Positions 1 through 10,161 of a DNA stretch of 64,000 bases are shown here, piece by piece. The notes under the pieces are model-generated. The model saw only the letters and a program-made list of their open reading frames with translations, did no database searches and had not been told where the DNA came from. Origin of the DNA: Anaerolinea sp. Its GTDB lineage: Bacteria > Chloroflexota > Anaerolineae > Anaerolineales > Villigracilaceae. Location: assembly GCA_020723805.1 (NCBI GenBank), contig DYID01000017.1, positions 25,703 through 89,702 on the forward strand. The letters run 5' to 3'. How positions within the stretch are numbered: position 1 is the first letter of the stretch; every line of letters starts with the position of its first letter. The position numbers and the translations under genes were made by a program.

Positions 1-1296
1 TGCCAGTTGAAAATCCGCCGTCATGACGCCGAGGAACTCATCTTTGAAATAGACCGGCACTGAAACCGAGACGACCAACCCTCTGCCGGCCGGGTCCTGA
101 CGGGGAAAAGACCAGCGTGCGCTGCGATCTTTGTTGAAAAGCGGAGTTGCCACGCGGAAAGTAGGCTGGGCAGTGGCGTCGTAGTTGTGCGGCAGGCTTT
201 CACCCAGGCGAATGTTGGGATAGTAGGTGATGATGCCGCGCTTATCGGTGAAATAGACCGCTGTAATCTGCGGGTTGTTTTCCAGCACGAACGGTGCAGA
301 GAAATCCAGATAGGCAGTCACGTTCAATTCTCGAATCGCTTCATCTGTCAATTCAACCGTCGAAGGGACAAAGACGCTGCTGGGCGAATAACGGCTGTTG
401 AAGTATTGCCCGTCGCTGTAACGTGTGAGCCGCACGCTGGCATCCCAATACGAACCGCTGCCGAGGGCGTTTTTCTGTTCCTGAAGCAATTCCAACTGGT
501 GGGCAACGCCTTCCACCTGTGTAACGGCGTTGTTGAAGGCGCTGTCTGCGCGGTTGGCTTCGTTATTGATGGTGTTGATGATTTGTTCCTGTGCCAGTTG
601 GTTGGCGAGCCGCTCCACGCTGCCTGAAAACGTATTTACCAGACGAGCGGCGCGGCTCAAGGCAAAAACGGAAAGCGCCAGGAGAGAAAGGAAGCCGGTG
701 GCAAGAATGCCGGCAACCATCTTTGTGCGGATGTTGCCGCTCATGGCTCTGCGCGCAAAGTAGGCAACAAAGCCAGCTGCTACCAATGTCATGATGACCG
801 CGCCGACCACCGGTGCAAAAAAGTCCGATTGAACGCGAAACGGCGGGTTCCAGGCTTCGATTCCTGTCAGGAGGAGAAATGTACCAATCGCAAGGACGAT
901 AACACGGTTACGTGAAGCGCTAGGAAACACCTGCCGCACATACAGCACTGTAAAAAACAATGTGCTCAGCATGGTGACAAAAACGACGCCTTTCAACACC
1001 AGCGTTGCCGCCAGCGGAAAAGCCACCATGCTGACAAGATAGGACAGCCATGCGCCTGCCAGATGCCGCCGCTGCCGCAGCATCACCAGCGCCGACAGGT
1101 TTCCAAATGTCATAAGGAGGGAAAATGAAAGCATGACGTAATCGGAAAGGTCCATTTTCCCGCTTTGAAGGCGGATGACAATGTGAATGAATAACAGGAA
1201 CGCGGCGCCTGCCAGTGCGAGCAAGCCCGCCAACAATGAACCGACCTGCCGCTGTCTTTCGTTTAGCATGCTGTCCATTTCGCGCATCTCGTTCAT
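1..1296 (-). CDS. Membrane Cache-domain sensor protein, C-terminus cut by the window edge
   Basis: The reading frame is open from an ATG at 1296 to the left edge, giving 432 codons without a stop. The first roughly 180 residues hold about six hydrophobic helices. A segment ending in FALSRAARLVN leads into a long extracytoplasmic region. That region ends with PVYFKDEFLGVMTAD, the usual closing strand of a Cache sensor domain, so the protein probably binds a small ligand outside the membrane. The start overlaps the stop of the preceding GAF gene in an ATGA, which implies translational coupling. It is the last gene of the array visible here. HAMP, GAF or an enzymatic output could follow beyond the edge, so its output is unknown. 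Confidence 0.8.
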   Translation of the reverse strand, partial: MNEMREMDSMLNERQRQVGSLLAGLLALAGAAFLLFIHIVIRLQSGKMDLSDYVMLSFSLLMTFGNLSALVMLRQRRHLAGAWLSYLVSMVAFPLAATLVLKGVVFVTMLSTLFFTVLYVRQVFPSASRNRVIVLAIGTFLLLTGIEAWNPPFRVQSDFFAPVVGAVIMTLVAAGFVAYFARRAMSGNIRTKMVAGILATGFLSLLALSVFALSRAARLVNTFSGSVERLANQLAQEQIINTINNEANRADSAFNNAVTQVEGVAHQLELLQEQKNALGSGSYWDASVRLTRYSDGQYFNSRYSPSSVFVPSTVELTDEAIRELNVTAYLDFSAPFVLENNPQITAVYFTDKRGIITYYPNIRLGESLPHNYDATAQPTFRVATPLFNKDRSARWSFPRQDPAGRGLVVSVSVPVYFKDEFLGVMTADFQLA

Positions 1297-3038
1297 TGGT
1301 CAGCCTCTTTGTTTTGAAATTGGATCAGCACTTCTGCGCCGCCCAGCACGCGTCCCAGTTCTTCGGCAGTGGTTTGCAGAATGTTTTCCAGGTTGAGGGC
1401 GCTTCCAATTTTGGCAGACGCTTCTGAAATGACCTGTTCCTTGGCGGCGCGGCGGCGGGCGTCCTGGAACAGACGTGCGTTTTCCATCGCAAATGCGGCG
1501 CGTTCTGCCACTGCCTCGAGCAGGCGGATGTCGTCTTCCTGCCACTTTTTGGATGGATCGTTTGACTCGATGTGCAGCACGCCGACGACCTCTCCGCGCA
1601 ACTTGACCGGCACCGCCACCGCCGGGCGCTTCTCTTCTGACCCTTCAGCCTGTCTCAGCGCCGGCTGTCCTTTTGCCGCCGCCGAGACCACTTCCGGCGT
1701 GCGCAGTTCTTTTTCCAGAATTTCGATGCGTCCGGCGTTGTAGCGGAACCCGGCTTGTTCTGCCAGGGAAACGGTGCGATGCCATTCCGTGCGCGTGAAC
1801 TCGTTGTACACTTCCTGCATTTGGTTGAGGGCAGCGCGGGTTTCTTCCAGCAGGCGGGTGTTTTCAAAGGCAATGGCAACCTGGTTGGCAAGAGTGGTCA
1901 GCACTTGCAAATCTTCCTCGCTGAAGGCGCCCGCTGCGGTGGATTGGACATCCAGCACGCCGATGACTTCATCGCGCGATTTGAGCGGGAGCGCCGCTTC
2001 AGAGCGGGTTTGAGGGAGGTCGGGGTTGTTGAAGAAGACGGCGTCCGCTCCCACGTCCAGGGCGATGCGGGGTTGTCCCGTTTGGGCGGCATAGCCCACA
2101 ACGCCGGTTCCCACTTCCAGCATGTGAGCGCGTGCCAGCATGCGCTGTCCGCCTTCGCTGTTGGCGGCTTGCAGTACGACAAATCTCTTTTCATTGTCCA
2201 GCAGAAAAATGCCAACATGATAAAAGCCAAATTGCTCGCTGATGAGGCGGGTGACTGCGGAGAATAGCTCGGTCAGGTCTTGATAGTGGGCAATGGCTTC
2301 TGAAAGTTGAGTAATGGTCTGGAGTTGGGCGGCGCGGCGCTGGAGGTGGCGGTTGGCTTCGTCGAGCTCTGCCGTACGTTCTGTCACGCGCTGTTCAAGT
2401 CCGCCTTTCAGTTCTTCCAGTTGCCTGTTGATTTTGCGGATTTCTGCGAGCCTGATTGATTCGGATTTGTTTTTGAAATTATCGAGGAACATCAGCGTAA
2501 CGCCGATGGTGGTAAGGATACCTGCCATTCCTCCGGCGTTTGCAGGCAGGGGGATGCCAAAAAGAGGGAGTGACACAAATGCGCCAATGTTCAATCCTAC
2601 GAGGAGAAAGACCGCCCAGCCGGAGAGGAAGTTGCTTGCCATGATCAGGCTGAGCGGCACAAAAATAAAAATGTTGGTGGATATATCTGCGGCAGCGCCC
2701 TGCCGAATGATATTGATGTATGCCGACATGCCAAAAATCAAAGCAAAGAAGAAAACGCCGGTGCGATAGTTTCTGGTTTTTGTGAGCGCATAGGAAATCA
2801 GCAATCCGAGCGCCGGTGCGCCGAAGCCGCCGAGCCCCTCTGCCAGCCCATTGACGAGGCTGCTGGCGATAAAACCGCTCAAATTCAGCAATAGGATGAC
2901 AAAGACCAATGAAATGGCAAGGCGGGCGTATTGTTGCTCCTTGAGGTCTTCCAGGGAGGGATGTGGTTGAGTGATCGTCTGCCAGAGACGTTGCAGCCGG
3001 TTATCGGCGTTGGGAGAGGGGGGCAGTATCTCGTTCAT
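1293..3038 (-). CDS. Polytopic membrane GAF protein without output domain
   Basis: The protein has 581 residues. About six membrane helices lie at residues 38-186. A coiled coil at 190-245 contains the ERTAEL type repeat. A full GAF domain follows at 250-398, with the array-typical FGFYHVGIFLLD and NPDLPQTRSE motifs. A linker with a conserved Trp precedes a half GAF at about 470-525 that keeps only the second half of the fold. The C-terminus (532-575) looks like the opening helix of another GAF that then stops. No histidine kinase, GGDEF, HD or phosphatase domain is present. It sits 3 bp after the neighbouring 461-residue paralogue and overlaps the next gene by 4 bp. A sensory role is inferred from the domains; ligand and partner are unknown. 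Confidence 0.85.
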   Translation of the reverse strand: MNEILPPSPNADNRLQRLWQTITQPHPSLEDLKEQQYARLAISLVFVILLLNLSGFIASSLVNGLAEGLGGFGAPALGLLISYALTKTRNYRTGVFFFALIFGMSAYINIIRQGAAADISTNIFIFVPLSLIMASNFLSGWAVFLLVGLNIGAFVSLPLFGIPLPANAGGMAGILTTIGVTLMFLDNFKNKSESIRLAEIRKINRQLEELKGGLEQRVTERTAELDEANRHLQRRAAQLQTITQLSEAIAHYQDLTELFSAVTRLISEQFGFYHVGIFLLDNEKRFVVLQAANSEGGQRMLARAHMLEVGTGVVGYAAQTGQPRIALDVGADAVFFNNPDLPQTRSEAALPLKSRDEVIGVLDVQSTAAGAFSEEDLQVLTTLANQVAIAFENTRLLEETRAALNQMQEVYNEFTRTEWHRTVSLAEQAGFRYNAGRIEILEKELRTPEVVSAAAKGQPALRQAEGSEEKRPAVAVPVKLRGEVVGVLHIESNDPSKKWQEDDIRLLEAVAERAAFAMENARLFQDARRRAAKEQVISEASAKIGSALNLENILQTTAEELGRVLGGAEVLIQFQNKEADQ

Positions 3039-3041
3039 GTG

Positions 3042-4427
3042 TTACGCTGCGTTTTGGTTTTCCGGGGTGCTTTCGGCGGGCAGATGCCGCGGATCGGAAA
3101 GTTGGAATGTAATAGTTGTATCTTTGATGAACCGTCCGAGTTCTTCCACGGTATCGCGCAGGATGGAATCCAGTTTGAAGGAGGCGCCAAGTTTTGCTCC
3201 CAGTTCGGAGAGGAATTTTTCGCGGGCGGCGCGTTGTTGGGCTTCGTCGAGCAGGCGGGCGCTGTCCAACGCCAGGGCAATACGTTCGGCGGTGGATTCG
3301 ACAATGGCAAGTTCATCTTCGTTCCAGCGGTGGGCTTCGCTGGAGGGTTTTACTTTCAAACGTCCGATAATTTGTCCGCGCACCTGCACCGGCACCGTCA
3401 AGGCGTCATCGTCGGACGGCGAGGGAGTTGTTTGTTTTAGAGGCTGGGGTCTGATGCCGTCGTAGCGGTAGCCTTTGGTGCGGATAGCATCGGCTACATT
3501 TCTCCAGGCTTGACCGGTCAAGCGGCTGGAAGCAATTGCCGCTTCACGAATAGCGCGCTGAGCCTGCTCGAAAGAGCGCGCATTTTGGATCGCCACAGCA
3601 ATTTGATTGGCGAGTATGGTAAAAACTTCGATGTCATCCTGCGAGAAGGCACTGGTTTCAGTGGATTGAATATCCAGCACGCCGATGGTTTCAGGTCCGA
3701 ATTTGAGCGGGAGGGCGACTTCGGAATGGGTATTTGGGAGTTCGGGGTTGCTGAAGTAAGCAGTTTCTTCGCCTACGTTGAGGGCAATGCGGGCGGTGCC
3801 CCGCGCGGCGACATAACCGACAATGCCTTGCTGCCCGACGCGCAGGCGATGTCCACGAGCGAGCATGTGCTGTCCGCCTTCGCTGTTGGCGGCGCGCAGT
3901 ATGGCGTATTCGCGGTTTTCGTCGAGCAGAAATATGCCCACGTGGTAGAAGCCAAGGGACTGGCTGATCAGGCGGGGCAATTGGGTGAGAAGTTCGTCCA
4001 AACTGTGGATATTTACGACAGCATGAGTGATTGCGGCGATGGTTTTTAGTTGTTCGGTGCGTCGCTCGGTTTTTTGGGTTGATTCCATCAACTCCTTGGT
4101 TCTTTCTTCTACACGTTCCCGCAAGGAGGATTGAATGGTCTGGAGTTCTTTTTGTGTATTTATCAATTCAGTGTTGGTTTTTTGCAGTTCTTCTTGACGA
4201 CGCCCTGCCAATGCGGCAAAGAAGCCCAGGAAGAGCGGAGCAGTGTCAATGACCCAGAGCAGGGGCTCGGTGGTCTGCACGGCAGCGATGTTTGAGAGGG
4301 AGAGGTTGAGCCCGGCGTCCAGCACTCTCACGATGGTCGAGCCGATGGGAAACAATAAGCCAAAGAGTATGCCGAAGAGGGCATATCTTTGTGTGACGTT
4401 GAGGGATGGGGTTCCTGGTTGATTCAT
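3042..4427 (-). CDS. Short membrane-anchored GAF protein without output domain
   Basis: This is the smallest array member, at 461 residues. Two membrane helices (about 14-36 and 53-74) are followed directly by a coiled coil (75-135), a full GAF (140-288), a half GAF (343-395) and the shared C-terminal stub (402-442). The GAF carries SLGFYHVGIFLLD and NPELPNTHSE, closely matching its neighbours, so these genes are tandem paralogues. With almost no extracellular loop, its input is probably cytoplasmic, from within the membrane, or through a partner. It starts 28 bp after the dCache-HAMP paralogue. No catalytic domain is visible, and the function beyond signal sensing is not known. Confidence 0.85.
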   Translation of the reverse strand: MNQPGTPSLNVTQRYALFGILFGLLFPIGSTIVRVLDAGLNLSLSNIAAVQTTEPLLWVIDTAPLFLGFFAALAGRRQEELQKTNTELINTQKELQTIQSSLRERVEERTKELMESTQKTERRTEQLKTIAAITHAVVNIHSLDELLTQLPRLISQSLGFYHVGIFLLDENREYAILRAANSEGGQHMLARGHRLRVGQQGIVGYVAARGTARIALNVGEETAYFSNPELPNTHSEVALPLKFGPETIGVLDIQSTETSAFSQDDIEVFTILANQIAVAIQNARSFEQAQRAIREAAIASSRLTGQAWRNVADAIRTKGYRYDGIRPQPLKQTTPSPSDDDALTVPVQVRGQIIGRLKVKPSSEAHRWNEDELAIVESTAERIALALDSARLLDEAQQRAAREKFLSELGAKLGASFKLDSILRDTVEELGRFIKDTTITFQLSDPRHLPAESTPENQNAA

Positions 4428-4455
4428 GTTTTCTCGTGGATCGCGCCGGCGGCAT

Positions 4456-6330
4456 TTATTCTCTTTCGAGCTCCAGGCTTACTTCTGCGGCGCTGCCGAG
4501 TCTGCGTCCTAATTCTTCAACCGCCGCCTGCATGATGGCGTCCATTTCGCTGATGGCGCTGACCTTCGCGGCAATTTCGCCGATGACGCGCTCGCGTGAG
4601 GCGCGGCGTTGGGCAGAGTCCACCAGACGGGCATTTTCGAGGGCAAGGGCGGCGCGTTCGGCGGCGGCTTCGAGCAGAACGCGCTCGTCGTCCGTCCATT
4701 TGCGGTTCAGGTTTTTGGGGCGTGCTTTGAGGATGCCGATGATCTGCCCCTTGAGCCGCAGCGGCACGACGAGTTCGCCGCTGTCTTTTTCCATGCTCAA
4801 GCGTCCGGTTTGAGGCAGGGCGGCGGTTTGGGCGCGCCCATCCTTTTCCTCGAAGGGGACGGCGCGCTGACCATCGAAGAGGTAGCCGGTGTTTCGCGCC
4901 TGTCTTATGAAACTGCCCCATTCCTGTTTGACGTAGCGTGCAAAGGTTTGTTCGGATTCTTTCAGCGCGCCCCGGGCTTCGCTGAACAGGCGGGCGTTTT
5001 CGATGGCGATGGCAGCCTGGTCGGCGAGGGTGGCAAGGACGGCGATGTCTTCTTCGGTGAAAGCGTTGGGCTGGGTGCTTTGCACGTCGAGCACGCCGAT
5101 GACGCGTCCGCCCACGCGGAGGGGGAGCGCCATTTCGGAGCGGGTGTCCGGGAGATCGGGGTTGTTGAAGAAAACCGAATCCGTTCCCACGTCGAGGGCG
5201 ATACGGGGTTCGCCGCGCGAGGCGGTGTAGCCGACGATGCTTTTCATGTCGAGACGGAGTTTGTGCTGGCGTTGAAGCATCCTTCGTCCGCCTTCGCTGT
5301 TGGCGGCTTGCAGGACGGCAAATTCCCGCGCTTCATCGAGGAGGAAAATACCGACGTGGTAGAAGCCGAATTGCTGGCTGATGAGGCGCGTGATTTCAGG
5401 CAGGAGCAGGTTGGTTTCTTGCAAGGATGCGATGGCGCGGGCGACGCTGGATACTGCCTGCAATTGTGCGGCGCGTTTTTCCGATTTCTGTGTGCGTTCC
5501 GCCACCTGTGCTTCGAGGTTGTTGACAAGCTCGGCGAGTTTTTGCGCCATGTGGTTGAAACTGCTTGCCATGACCGCGGCTTCTTTCGGGATTTTAGGCT
5601 CAATGACCCTTTCGTTCAGGTTTCCTTCCGTGATGTGCTGTGCAGTGCGGGTCATTTGTGCGACGGGGATGGCGAGCTGTCTGCCGATGAGATAGCCCAG
5701 CAGGGCAATGAGCGGCAAAGTTGCCGCAAAAATAAGCAGGCTTTGGTTGAGGAAGCGTCGTTCTTTTTCGAGCACACGGTTGGCGGCAATGTCCACGCCG
5801 AGCACGCCGACTTTTTCGCCGCTGGAGTTGTAGATGGGGGCATAGGCAGAGAGAAACGAGCCGAACTCGTCGGTGTAGAAATCGGGTTCGATGACGGTTT
5901 GGTTGATGGCATCGAAGTTTTCTGCGAGGGTAGGACCGGGTTCCTCGTAGGGTTGACCGAAGTCGGCGATGCCTTCGTCGCCCGGCAGGTTGGCATCCAC
6001 CACGAAGTAGATGCCCTGCTCGTTTTTCCGCATGGTGTAAACGTACACGAGGTCGGGGTCGGAGGCGCGGATTTTGAGGTTCTGTTGGTTGATTTTGTTG
6101 TAAAACTCGTCGTTCCGCGCCGCTACTTTGACGAGGGTGTCGCCGTCCTGCTGCAGGGCGGCAACGGTGGTGATGCTGATAAGACGATTGCGGAGTTCCT
6201 GACGCAGTTCGCTGCGGAAGTTGTTGTAGAGGAGCGCGATGATGGCGGCAGAGATGAGCGCGCCGGCAATGGTGAAGGCGGCGGTCAGCAGGGTCAGAAG
6301 AGAGGGCTGGCGAAAGAGCGGTCTGTTCAT
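4456..6330 (-). CDS. dCache-HAMP-GAF membrane sensor without output domain
   Basis: I chose the ATG at 6330 because a GGAG ribosome site lies 10 nt upstream and this start does not run into the preceding gene; a longer frame to 6396 is open. The 624-residue protein has helix 12-34, an extracellular dCache-like domain (38-190, ending GEKVGVLGVDIAAN), helix 196-216, HAMP (214-268), a short coiled coil, a full GAF (300-448), a half GAF (518-570) and the C-terminal stub (578-620). The front half resembles a chemoreceptor or sensor kinase, but no methylation, kinase or cyclase domain follows. This member of the array most clearly has an external ligand-binding domain. The ligand cannot be told from sequence. 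Confidence 0.88.
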   Translation of the reverse strand: MNRPLFRQPSLLTLLTAAFTIAGALISAAIIALLYNNFRSELRQELRNRLISITTVAALQQDGDTLVKVAARNDEFYNKINQQNLKIRASDPDLVYVYTMRKNEQGIYFVVDANLPGDEGIADFGQPYEEPGPTLAENFDAINQTVIEPDFYTDEFGSFLSAYAPIYNSSGEKVGVLGVDIAANRVLEKERRFLNQSLLIFAATLPLIALLGYLIGRQLAIPVAQMTRTAQHITEGNLNERVIEPKIPKEAAVMASSFNHMAQKLAELVNNLEAQVAERTQKSEKRAAQLQAVSSVARAIASLQETNLLLPEITRLISQQFGFYHVGIFLLDEAREFAVLQAANSEGGRRMLQRQHKLRLDMKSIVGYTASRGEPRIALDVGTDSVFFNNPDLPDTRSEMALPLRVGGRVIGVLDVQSTQPNAFTEEDIAVLATLADQAAIAIENARLFSEARGALKESEQTFARYVKQEWGSFIRQARNTGYLFDGQRAVPFEEKDGRAQTAALPQTGRLSMEKDSGELVVPLRLKGQIIGILKARPKNLNRKWTDDERVLLEAAAERAALALENARLVDSAQRRASRERVIGEIAAKVSAISEMDAIMQAAVEELGRRLGSAAEVSLELERE

Positions 6331-6337
6331 GATGCGT

Positions 6338-8503
6338 TCACTCCAACTGCTCTGTGAGTTGTATGCTGACCTCTGCGTCGCCCAGGGAGCGCCCAATTTC
6401 TTCCACGGTGGTGCGCAGGATGGTTTCGAATTCGGATGCGGAACTGATGGCTGTGGTCACTTGTGAAATCGCCTGCTCGCGTTCGGCTTTCAGGCGGGCT
6501 TCTTCGAAAAGGCGCGCGCTTTCCAGGGCGCCGGCAAGGCGTTCCACCGCGAGGGTAATCGTTTTGATGGTGTTGGGGTTGTAGGTTTCCCTGAGTTTCA
6601 GGGAGACGACGCCGATGGATTGTCCGCGCAGTTTGATGGGGATCGCCGCTTTGACCGGCTGGGATGGGTTTTTCCCGCCTCCACCCTGGACAATGGGACT
6701 GCCGGCGCGAATGGCTTCTTCTCCCGCTTCGGGCATGGTGTGGATGGGCTGGATGCGGACGTTGTCGAAGCGGTAGCCTGTTTTGCCGAGCAAGCCGGTC
6801 TCAACGAGCATTCGCCATTTCTCGCGGGTGGTTTCGCCGTAGGCGCGCTGGAGTTCTTTCAGGCTTTCTTCCACTTGTTGGAAGAGGCGCGCTCGTTCGA
6901 TGGCGATGCCGATTTGGTCGGCGATGATTTGGAGGACGGCAATGTCCTCCTCGCGGTGAAATGCCTGCGGTTGAGTGCTTTGCAGGTCGAGGACGCCGAT
7001 GGTGCGGGTCGCAACTTTGAGGGGGAGCGCCAGCGCGGAGCGGACACCGGGGAGGAGGGGACGATGGGTAGGAACAGTGAGCGGGTCCGAAATGGATGCG
7101 AGGGTGGGTTCGCCGCTTGAGGCAGTTCGCGCGATGAAGTCGTTACCCGGGATGGCAAGTTTGTAACCTTCGGCGAGCATTTGCCTGCCTTCAGTGGAGG
7201 ATGCGGAAACAAGGACGGCAAATTCCCGGTTGCTGTCGAGCAGGTAGAGGGCGGCGTGCTTCAGATCGAAGCGAGGTGGGAGGGATGCGGCGGTCAGTTC
7301 GAGGACGCTTTCGAGGCTGGATGCGGCGGCGATGTCGCGGGCAATCTGAGAGACCAGGTAGAGTTTGTTGGTTTGCTGTTGAAGTTCTTGTGTTCGCTGG
7401 GTAACCTGCGCTTCGAGGCTTTCGGCGTTGGCTTGTAATTGTTGGGTGGCAGCGCTCAACTTTTCGATGAGTTGGGCGTTATCGGCGGTGATGAGCATTT
7501 GCCTGCCAATGGTGAGGAAGATGGTAAAGGCAGTTGCGATGAAGAGCCCATAGGCGGGAATATCGAGTTCCCTAGTTGTGAGGGCGGCATAGAGCGAGAT
7601 GATGATGCTGGCGCTGAGGGATGTGAGTGAAAGAATGGCGCTTTGCCAGACGGTCGGAGGCTTAACACTATCGCCGTCGGGGATGTTTTGGGTATCGCTT
7701 TGGCGCAGGGCGGAAAGCCCAATGAGATAGTAACTGACCGTCCAGAACGTGTCCACCAAGTTTCCTGAGGCATAGGTGTTTTGCAACACCTCCCAGGCGT
7801 AGATGATGTCTGCCAGGATGTAGGCGATCATGCCGCCTGCTAGGAGAATGAGAGCCTGACGGGTGCCGGGGCGGCTTCTTTGGAGCAGCAGGCTGATGAT
7901 GCTGGAAATGAGGAGCACATCCATGCCGGGGTAGGCGCCAGCCACCCATTTTGCCAGCCAGGTTTCGCCGCCTGCCGCGGCGGTGGGGGCAATGATGAAG
8001 TACCAAATGATGCCGCTGGCGCTAATCATGGTGATGGTCAAGTCGAGGATGCGTATGCGCCTGACAACGGGGTCTTCTACCTCAGCAGGAAAGGAGAGGA
8101 TGCCTGCAAATGCCAGAGGATAAAACGTCAGGTAGAAAATGTCGGGTACAGCGGGAAAGCCGATGCCTGTAGTGATGTTTATAGTTACATAGAGAATATC
8201 GCCGACGACCAGTGAGAGCAGGCTCCATGCAATGAGCCGCCAGGCGCGGCGGGTGCGATTGTCCAAATGTTTTTGGCGTGCGGCAAAGGCGGCGCTGACG
8301 GCGGCAAAAACACCAAGCGGCAGATAGCCGAGACTGGCAATCAATTCCTCGTAGGCGGGGTCCGTCCATTTGAAGACGACCCAGGAGGAAAAGACCAGCA
8401 GATATAGCCCGGCGCCCGCCGCCCAAGGGAATTTCCATCCCTGAAGCCAGGCGGGGATGCGGCTGGTGAAAGTTGTCTGTGACTTAGGCGTTCGCATGTC
8501 CAT
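6338..8503 (-). CDS. Ten-helix membrane GAF protein without output domain
   Basis: The 721-residue protein begins with a large polytopic region of about ten helices (residues 26-338), similar in style to the integral-membrane sensory domains at the front of some cyclases and kinases. A coiled coil (340-385) leads to a GAF at 395-545, a half GAF at 618-668 and the array's C-terminal stub at 674-716. The GAF has diverged from its siblings: the NNPDLPxTRSE motif is replaced by a THRPLLPGVRSA segment, so its ligand may differ. Gaps to its neighbours are 5 and 7 bp. No enzymatic domain is present. The membrane region may sense membrane state, light or redox, but this is conjecture. Confidence 0.85.
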   Translation of the reverse strand: MDMRTPKSQTTFTSRIPAWLQGWKFPWAAGAGLYLLVFSSWVVFKWTDPAYEELIASLGYLPLGVFAAVSAAFAARQKHLDNRTRRAWRLIAWSLLSLVVGDILYVTINITTGIGFPAVPDIFYLTFYPLAFAGILSFPAEVEDPVVRRIRILDLTITMISASGIIWYFIIAPTAAAGGETWLAKWVAGAYPGMDVLLISSIISLLLQRSRPGTRQALILLAGGMIAYILADIIYAWEVLQNTYASGNLVDTFWTVSYYLIGLSALRQSDTQNIPDGDSVKPPTVWQSAILSLTSLSASIIISLYAALTTRELDIPAYGLFIATAFTIFLTIGRQMLITADNAQLIEKLSAATQQLQANAESLEAQVTQRTQELQQQTNKLYLVSQIARDIAAASSLESVLELTAASLPPRFDLKHAALYLLDSNREFAVLVSASSTEGRQMLAEGYKLAIPGNDFIARTASSGEPTLASISDPLTVPTHRPLLPGVRSALALPLKVATRTIGVLDLQSTQPQAFHREEDIAVLQIIADQIGIAIERARLFQQVEESLKELQRAYGETTREKWRMLVETGLLGKTGYRFDNVRIQPIHTMPEAGEEAIRAGSPIVQGGGGKNPSQPVKAAIPIKLRGQSIGVVSLKLRETYNPNTIKTITLAVERLAGALESARLFEEARLKAEREQAISQVTTAISSASEFETILRTTVEEIGRSLGDAEVSIQLTEQLE

Positions 8504-8508
8504 TTGGT

Positions 8509-10161
8509 TTACCTTCTGGAACGCTTCTTTTCGGATTGCTGAGCCGAGATATCGCCGATAAACACCGAGGCTTCCAATACATCGGGGATTTGACCGAGTT
8601 CACGGGCGGCGGTTTGGAGCAGGGCGTCAATGTCCATGACCTGGCTGAAGCGCAGGGCAAGTTCGCTTACGGTTTGTTCCTGCAGAGAGCGCTGGGTTGC
8701 CTCTTCGATGAGGCGCATGTTGTCCAGCGCCAATCCGGTTTGGTATGCCACTTCCTGTACCATTTCCTTGTCGAATTGGCTCCAAGGGGCGTTGTCTTTG
8801 CGTGCGATGGAGATGACGCCGATTTTTTGTCCGCGTAGTGTGACCGGAATCTTTAGGGCGTTGTCTTCATTTTCCAATTGTCCACCTGCGCGGACGCCGA
8901 GCGGGGTGTAGGTGTAGGCAATGCCGCCTTGCCGCACGCGGTGTTCCCACGCTTCGCGCGTGCGGGCGGCTGTCAGTGCTTCGATTTGAAGCAGCGCCGC
9001 CTGTGATTCTTCCAGCAGGCGCATTTTTTCGATGGCAACCGCCGCCTGGCTGGCAAGAGTCTCCAGCACGTCGAGGTCATCCATGCTGAATGCCATGGGC
9101 TGGTCGGCTTGGATGTCGAGTACGCCGATGACGCGGTCATGGAGCATCATCGGAACGGCGGCTTCGGAACGGGTTTGAGGGAGGTCGGGGTTGGTGAGGA
9201 AGGCAGGATCCGTTTTGGTATCTGGAATGATGCGAGGTTTCTTTTGGGCGGCGGCGTGTCCGACAACACTTTTTGTGTCAATTTTGAAGGAATGTCCTTT
9301 TGCGACCAGGCGTTTGCCGCCTTCGGATGACGCCGATACGAGGGTAACCTCGTCTCCGCCCTCGTTCGTGAGGAAGATGCCGGCGTGATAGTGTCCGAAC
9401 TGGTCGGTGATGAGGTTGACGAGCGCCTTTAGGATGGAGTCAAGGTCCTCAAGTTCGGCAGTTTGGCGGGCGATGTAGGCGGCGGCGCGGAGTTGGTCGG
9501 TTTTTTGGCGCAAGCCCGCGGTTCGTTCTTCGACGCGTTTTTCGAGTTTGGCGCGCTCTGCCGTAAGCAGGGCGACTGCCGATTGAAATTGAGCGGCGAC
9601 TGTTTTGAATTCGGTTTTTAGCAGGTAAATTGCCCAAATGGCGGCGGCAGAGATGAAGAAGTAGTCTGCCAGGTAGGAAAGCCATTCTGCGGGGGTAATA
9701 TCACGCGCGACCGGTGCAAGAAGGTTCAGGTAACCAAGGGAGTTCAGTGTGCCAGCGGCGGCAATGCTGAGGATGTTTACAGCATACATCCAGCGGTCTG
9801 CGCCGCGATCGAAGAGCAGGGCGGCGAAAATGTTTGCCGTCAGCAGATAGGCGGTAGCGGCAGACCAAGGTCCGATTTGGACGAGGACATACATTCCCAT
9901 CATGTAGCCGCTTGCAATCACCACGGAGGCTTTCAGCGCGTAGGGTAGAGGTGTAAAAGCGATGAGCAACAATATTGCGTAAATCAGCAGAAAGGTGGTG
10001 GCTTCGCTGCGGTCGAGGATGGGCAGGTTGGCAAGGAACAGAATGAGTCCCAGCCCGGCGATGATGCGCAGGATGGCGGCGAGGAATTTTGCGCGCCAGC
10101 GGTCGTATTGGAAGGCGGCGCTTTCTGGTGGGATGGGGGTGGTAAGTTCAGGCGCATTCAT
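8509..10161 (-). CDS. Six-helix membrane GAF protein without output domain
   Basis: The 550-residue protein has about six membrane helices (26-181), a coiled coil (185-225), a GAF (236-384) with NPDLPQTRSEAAVP, a half GAF (436-484) and the C-terminal stub (493-535), and ends in a basic KKRSRR tail. Its ATG overlaps the stop of the preceding 646-residue paralogue by 4 bp. The architecture matches its array neighbours, but the membrane region shows no obvious similarity to theirs, as if different sensors had been placed before one cytoplasmic module. No output domain is visible. Confidence 0.85.
   Translation of the reverse strand: MNAPELTTPIPPESAAFQYDRWRAKFLAAILRIIAGLGLILFLANLPILDRSEATTFLLIYAILLLIAFTPLPYALKASVVIASGYMMGMYVLVQIGPWSAATAYLLTANIFAALLFDRGADRWMYAVNILSIAAAGTLNSLGYLNLLAPVARDITPAEWLSYLADYFFISAAAIWAIYLLKTEFKTVAAQFQSAVALLTAERAKLEKRVEERTAGLRQKTDQLRAAAYIARQTAELEDLDSILKALVNLITDQFGHYHAGIFLTNEGGDEVTLVSASSEGGKRLVAKGHSFKIDTKSVVGHAAAQKKPRIIPDTKTDPAFLTNPDLPQTRSEAAVPMMLHDRVIGVLDIQADQPMAFSMDDLDVLETLASQAAVAIEKMRLLEESQAALLQIEALTAARTREAWEHRVRQGGIAYTYTPLGVRAGGQLENEDNALKIPVTLRGQKIGVISIARKDNAPWSQFDKEMVQEVAYQTGLALDNMRLIEEATQRSLQEQTVSELALRFSQVMDIDALLQTAARELGQIPDVLEASVFIGDISAQQSEKKRSRR

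Noticed and set aside
4609..6357. A 582-codon plus-strand frame opposite the dCache-HAMP-GAF gene
   Set aside because: It is the antisense shadow of a gene with clear domains; its translation is low-complexity with no motif or ribosome site.
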